A stretch of DNA of 7,737 bases from Candidatus Ratteibacteria bacterium (GTDB taxonomy: Bacteria > CAIJMQ01), in the NCBI GenBank assembly GCA_028715665.1, contig JAQURI010000075.1, positions 1-7,737 of the forward strand. Reading direction: 5' to 3'. The notes beneath the pieces were generated by a model. The model was not told where the DNA came from and ran no database searches. It saw only the letters and a program-made list of their open reading frames with translations. The position numbers were made by a program, and so were the translations under genes. Positions 5,498-7,737 of this stretch are shown piece after piece. How positions within the stretch are numbered: position 1 is the first letter of the stretch; each line of letters opens with the position of its first letter.

Positions 5498-7243
5498 ATG
5501 AGAATAGCGGTTCATGTTACTCATGAAGCAATGAAAAAAGTGGGTGGTATTGGCGCGGTCTTGAACGGTGTTTGTGCTGCCCCGACTTATAAATCTTTTT
5601 TTGGGCAGACCGTCCTTTACGGGCCTTTGTTTGGGAATAAAAACGATGTTCATGAAAGTTTTAAGGATGGGGGAGAGCTGCTTTTTTCTAGTATAGATGG
5701 ATTCGACAAGGACAATTATCGGGAAGTTTTTAAGGACATAATAGAAAATTATTGCATAGATATAGTTTATGGCAGGAGGTTTTTGTTCGATGAGTTCGAG
5801 AAAACCAAGAAAACCGAGGCGAACGTGTTTTTAGTCGGAATATCTTCTATGAACCGCGAAAAAGTAACAAAATTTAAATTTAAATTATGGGAAAAAGTCG
5901 GCATCCAGTCGGATTTATATGACCATGATTGGGATTATGAACAGTATTTGAGAATCGCAATCCCTTTCCTTGAAATACTCGACAGGTTATATAAAAAAGA
6001 TTCGGAATATTATATTTTTGCCCATGAATATATGGGAATTCCTTCCGCATTGTCCATAATTTTGAAGTTTGGCGGGAAACAAAAGGCATATAAAACTATT
6101 TTTGTCGCACATGAAGTTTCTACGGCGAGAACTTTGGTCGAACGTTCTCCGGGACATGATATTAGTTTTTATAATATCTTGCGCGCCGAAAAGGGGAAAA
6201 AGTCGCTGGAAGACGTATTTGGAAGCCAAAAATCCAGTTCGCGAAATGAGCTGATAAAATGTGCGGTAAATTTCGACCGCATATTTGCGGTAAGCGATTT
6301 GATAAAAGCGGAATATCTTTTTTTGGTGCCCGATGCTCCTGTCGAAAAAATTAGGGCGACTTATAATGGTTTATCGGTGCAGAATATATCGTTTAATCAA
6401 AAGAAAAAAAGCCGCAACCTTATCCGAAGGTATGCCGAAAAAATGCTCGGCTTTAAGCCGGATATTATATTGACTCATGTGACGCGGCTGGTTATCAGCA
6501 AGGGCCTGTGGCGGGACATAATGCTTCTTTATCATCTTGATGAAATATTTCACTCTAAAAACCTAAAAGGGGTATATATTCTGCTTTCTACTTTTATCGC
6601 TACCGGCAGGCCTTCCGAAGATATTTTGCGCATGGAGAAAGAATATGGCTGGCCCGTTAATCATAGGTATGGCTGGCCCGATCTTATGGGAATGGAAGCG
6701 GAAATCCATGATTATTTAAAAATTTTTAATCAGAAGTCAAAATCTATAAAAGCAGTTTTTTTAAATCAATTTGGGTTTGATATGAAAAAATGCGGATTGC
6801 GGGTAGGCGAAGATACGCAATTTATAGATTTGCGGATAGCTTCGGATGCAGAATTCGGTTTTTCCATATATGAGCCGTTTGGGATCGCGCAACTTGAAAC
6901 AATTCCGTTCGGAGGAGCCGCTATACTTTCTTCATCATGCGGTTCGGTTTCTTTGCTTGATGAGGTTTTCCACAGAGCAAAAATAAAACCATATTACGCA
7001 TTGGATTTTATATGCAATGGAAGTAGTCTTAATTGCGAAGAACTGAAAACCGATTTGACTATAGAAAAAAGGACCGCAATAGAGGAAAGATTATTTAAAA
7101 AATACGCGAATTCTATTTTCGAAATTATTCCTACTGACGATAAGGCAAGGATGAAGTATCTCGAAAACGCTTCGCTTTACAGTTGCAAGCTCTGCTGGGA
7201 GCATGTCGTGAAAAATTATTTTGTGCCTAATTTACCCACTTGA
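5498..7243 (+). CDS. GT-B glycosyltransferase, glycogen/starch synthase-like
   Basis: This 581-residue cytoplasmic enzyme has the architecture of glycogen/starch synthases. Residues 14-19 (KVGGIG) match the N-terminal K-x-G-G donor-binding loop. FAHEYMG (174-180) and FVAHEVSTAR (202-211) line the inter-domain cleft. THVTRLVISKG (326-336) holds the Arg330 and Lys335 that contact donor phosphates in GT-B retaining enzymes. FGFSIYEPFGIAQLE (453-467) is the C-terminal E-x7-E motif (Glu459, Glu467). It is longer than typical bacterial GlgA (about 480), with extra sequence around residues 212-255 and 370-415, and may belong to a GT5-like or unclassified branch. The likely reaction is retaining alpha-glucosyl transfer from a nucleotide sugar to alpha-glucan. 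The start is set by CGGAGA 7 nt before the ATG. The gene converges on, and overlaps by 17 bp, a glucan phosphorylase gene, which supports a glycogen role. Trehalose or sucrose-type synthases are less likely alternatives. Confidence 0.8.
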   Translation: MRIAVHVTHEAMKKVGGIGAVLNGVCAAPTYKSFFGQTVLYGPLFGNKNDVHESFKDGGELLFSSIDGFDKDNYREVFKDIIENYCIDIVYGRRFLFDEFEKTKKTEANVFLVGISSMNREKVTKFKFKLWEKVGIQSDLYDHDWDYEQYLRIAIPFLEILDRLYKKDSEYYIFAHEYMGIPSALSIILKFGGKQKAYKTIFVAHEVSTARTLVERSPGHDISFYNILRAEKGKKSLEDVFGSQKSSSRNELIKCAVNFDRIFAVSDLIKAEYLFLVPDAPVEKIRATYNGLSVQNISFNQKKKSRNLIRRYAEKMLGFKPDIILTHVTRLVISKGLWRDIMLLYHLDEIFHSKNLKGVYILLSTFIATGRPSEDILRMEKEYGWPVNHRYGWPDLMGMEAEIHDYLKIFNQKSKSIKAVFLNQFGFDMKKCGLRVGEDTQFIDLRIASDAEFGFSIYEPFGIAQLETIPFGGAAILSSSCGSVSLLDEVFHRAKIKPYYALDFICNGSSLNCEELKTDLTIEKRTAIEERLFKKYANSIFEIIPTDDKARMKYLENASLYSCKLCWEHVVKNYFVPNLPT

Positions 7244-7737
7244 TCAATTCGGGATGCAAGTTTTCAACTATTTTATTGGCGGGTCTTACTCGGGCATTTA
7301 TATCCTGCGGACCATATCCCAATAATTTAAATGAACATTTATAGAAACTGCCGTTTCCCGTTGTTTGTTCAAGTTCCATCGGTATTGTTTCGAAAGTTTT
7401 TTCTTCATCATATAAATAAAAAACTTCGACTTTCAAAAACTGGGCGGGAATTTCCCCCAGCCAAACCTGGCATTTTGCTTGAATTTCTTTACCTTCCGTA
7501 ATTTGTTCGTCTTGGTCTATGTTTACGGAAAAATCGATAAAGTTTACTTCGTTCCAATGCTGTAAGACGACTTTTTCTTCGGCTACGGCTTCTTTTAAAA
7601 CTTTATAGTTATGAGAGCGAATTCTGTCGGACTCTTTTAATGAATTTACGTAAAATTTGTCTACATACTCATAAAGAGCCCTATTCATGTTGAATTTCCA
7701 CAGAACGGATTTTATCGATTCTTTCATAAGATCGGAA
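7227..7737 (-). CDS. glgP: Alpha-glucan (glycogen) phosphorylase, C-terminal part, cut by window edge
   Basis: The frame stays open to the right edge (three further codons beyond the Met at 7727), so this is the C-terminal part, about 169 residues, of a longer protein. The opening segment (SDLMKESIKSVLWKFNMNRALYEYVDKFY) resembles the helix near the end of the catalytic domain in the TIGR02094-type alpha-glucan phosphorylases. The rest is the beta-rich C-terminal extension of that subfamily, ending in NLHPELIKWVN, much like other members that end HP-x-L-x-x-W. These GT35 enzymes release glucose-1-phosphate from alpha-glucan using pyridoxal phosphate; the PLP lysine lies outside the window. The stop codon is inside the end of the convergent glycosyltransferase gene. 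The symbol is given for the family only. Confidence 0.8.
   Translation of the reverse strand, partial: SDLMKESIKSVLWKFNMNRALYEYVDKFYVNSLKESDRIRSHNYKVLKEAVAEEKVVLQHWNEVNFIDFSVNIDQDEQITEGKEIQAKCQVWLGEIPAQFLKVEVFYLYDEEKTFETIPMELEQTTGNGSFYKCSFKLLGYGPQDINARVRPANKIVENLHPELIKWVN

Noticed and set aside
5243..5653. A 136-codon minus-strand ORF across the intergenic gap
   Set aside because: It overlaps the start of the glycosyltransferase gene and the hairpin cluster and has no recognisable domain.

Overview
The window looks like AT-rich bacterial chromosome from a Gram-negative-type organism. It has an exported Cu/Zn superoxide dismutase domain behind a signal peptide, Shine-Dalgarno sequences of the AAGGAGG type, and bacterial glycogen-metabolism genes. 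The mix (glycogen-synthase-like glycosyltransferase, GlgP-type phosphorylase, MarC, ArsB/SLC13-type permeases) would fit an uncultured lineage such as Omnitrophota or Elusimicrobiota. That placement is only a guess, because no rRNA or marker gene is present.

Layout. Positions 2-1783 (+) hold the 3' part of a MarC-family membrane protein, followed 3 nt later by an ArsB/NhaD/SLC13-type permease. Facing it on the minus strand (3732 to 1887) is a two-gene operon: a two-CBS-domain protein, then a second, divergent ArsB/SLC13-type permease. The two permeases converge on a 97-bp palindromic, MITE-like element (1785-1881) flanked by TAAA on both sides. The intergenic region 3733-3932 holds a likely sigma70 promoter for the CBS operon wrapped in nested inverted repeats. 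Next, on the minus strand (5204 to 3933), is a single exported protein joining a dienelactone-hydrolase domain to a complete Cu/Zn superoxide dismutase domain. A divergent intergenic region (5205-5497) carries a cluster of GC-rich hairpins resembling IS200/IS605-type ends. Last come a 581-residue GT-B glycosyltransferase of the glycogen-synthase type (+) and, converging with a 17-bp overlap, the C-terminal part of an alpha-glucan phosphorylase (-), which runs off the right edge.

How they fit together. The right side reads as glycogen synthesis and breakdown. The left side is membrane transport, with a CBS protein that may sense adenine nucleotides and control the neighbouring permease. The middle is a periplasmic hydrolase/SOD fusion, the most unusual gene here. 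There is no CRISPR array, RNA gene or intact transposase. The novelty lies in the DLH-SodC fusion, the motif changes in the two permeases, and the inverted-repeat structures in nearly every intergenic gap.
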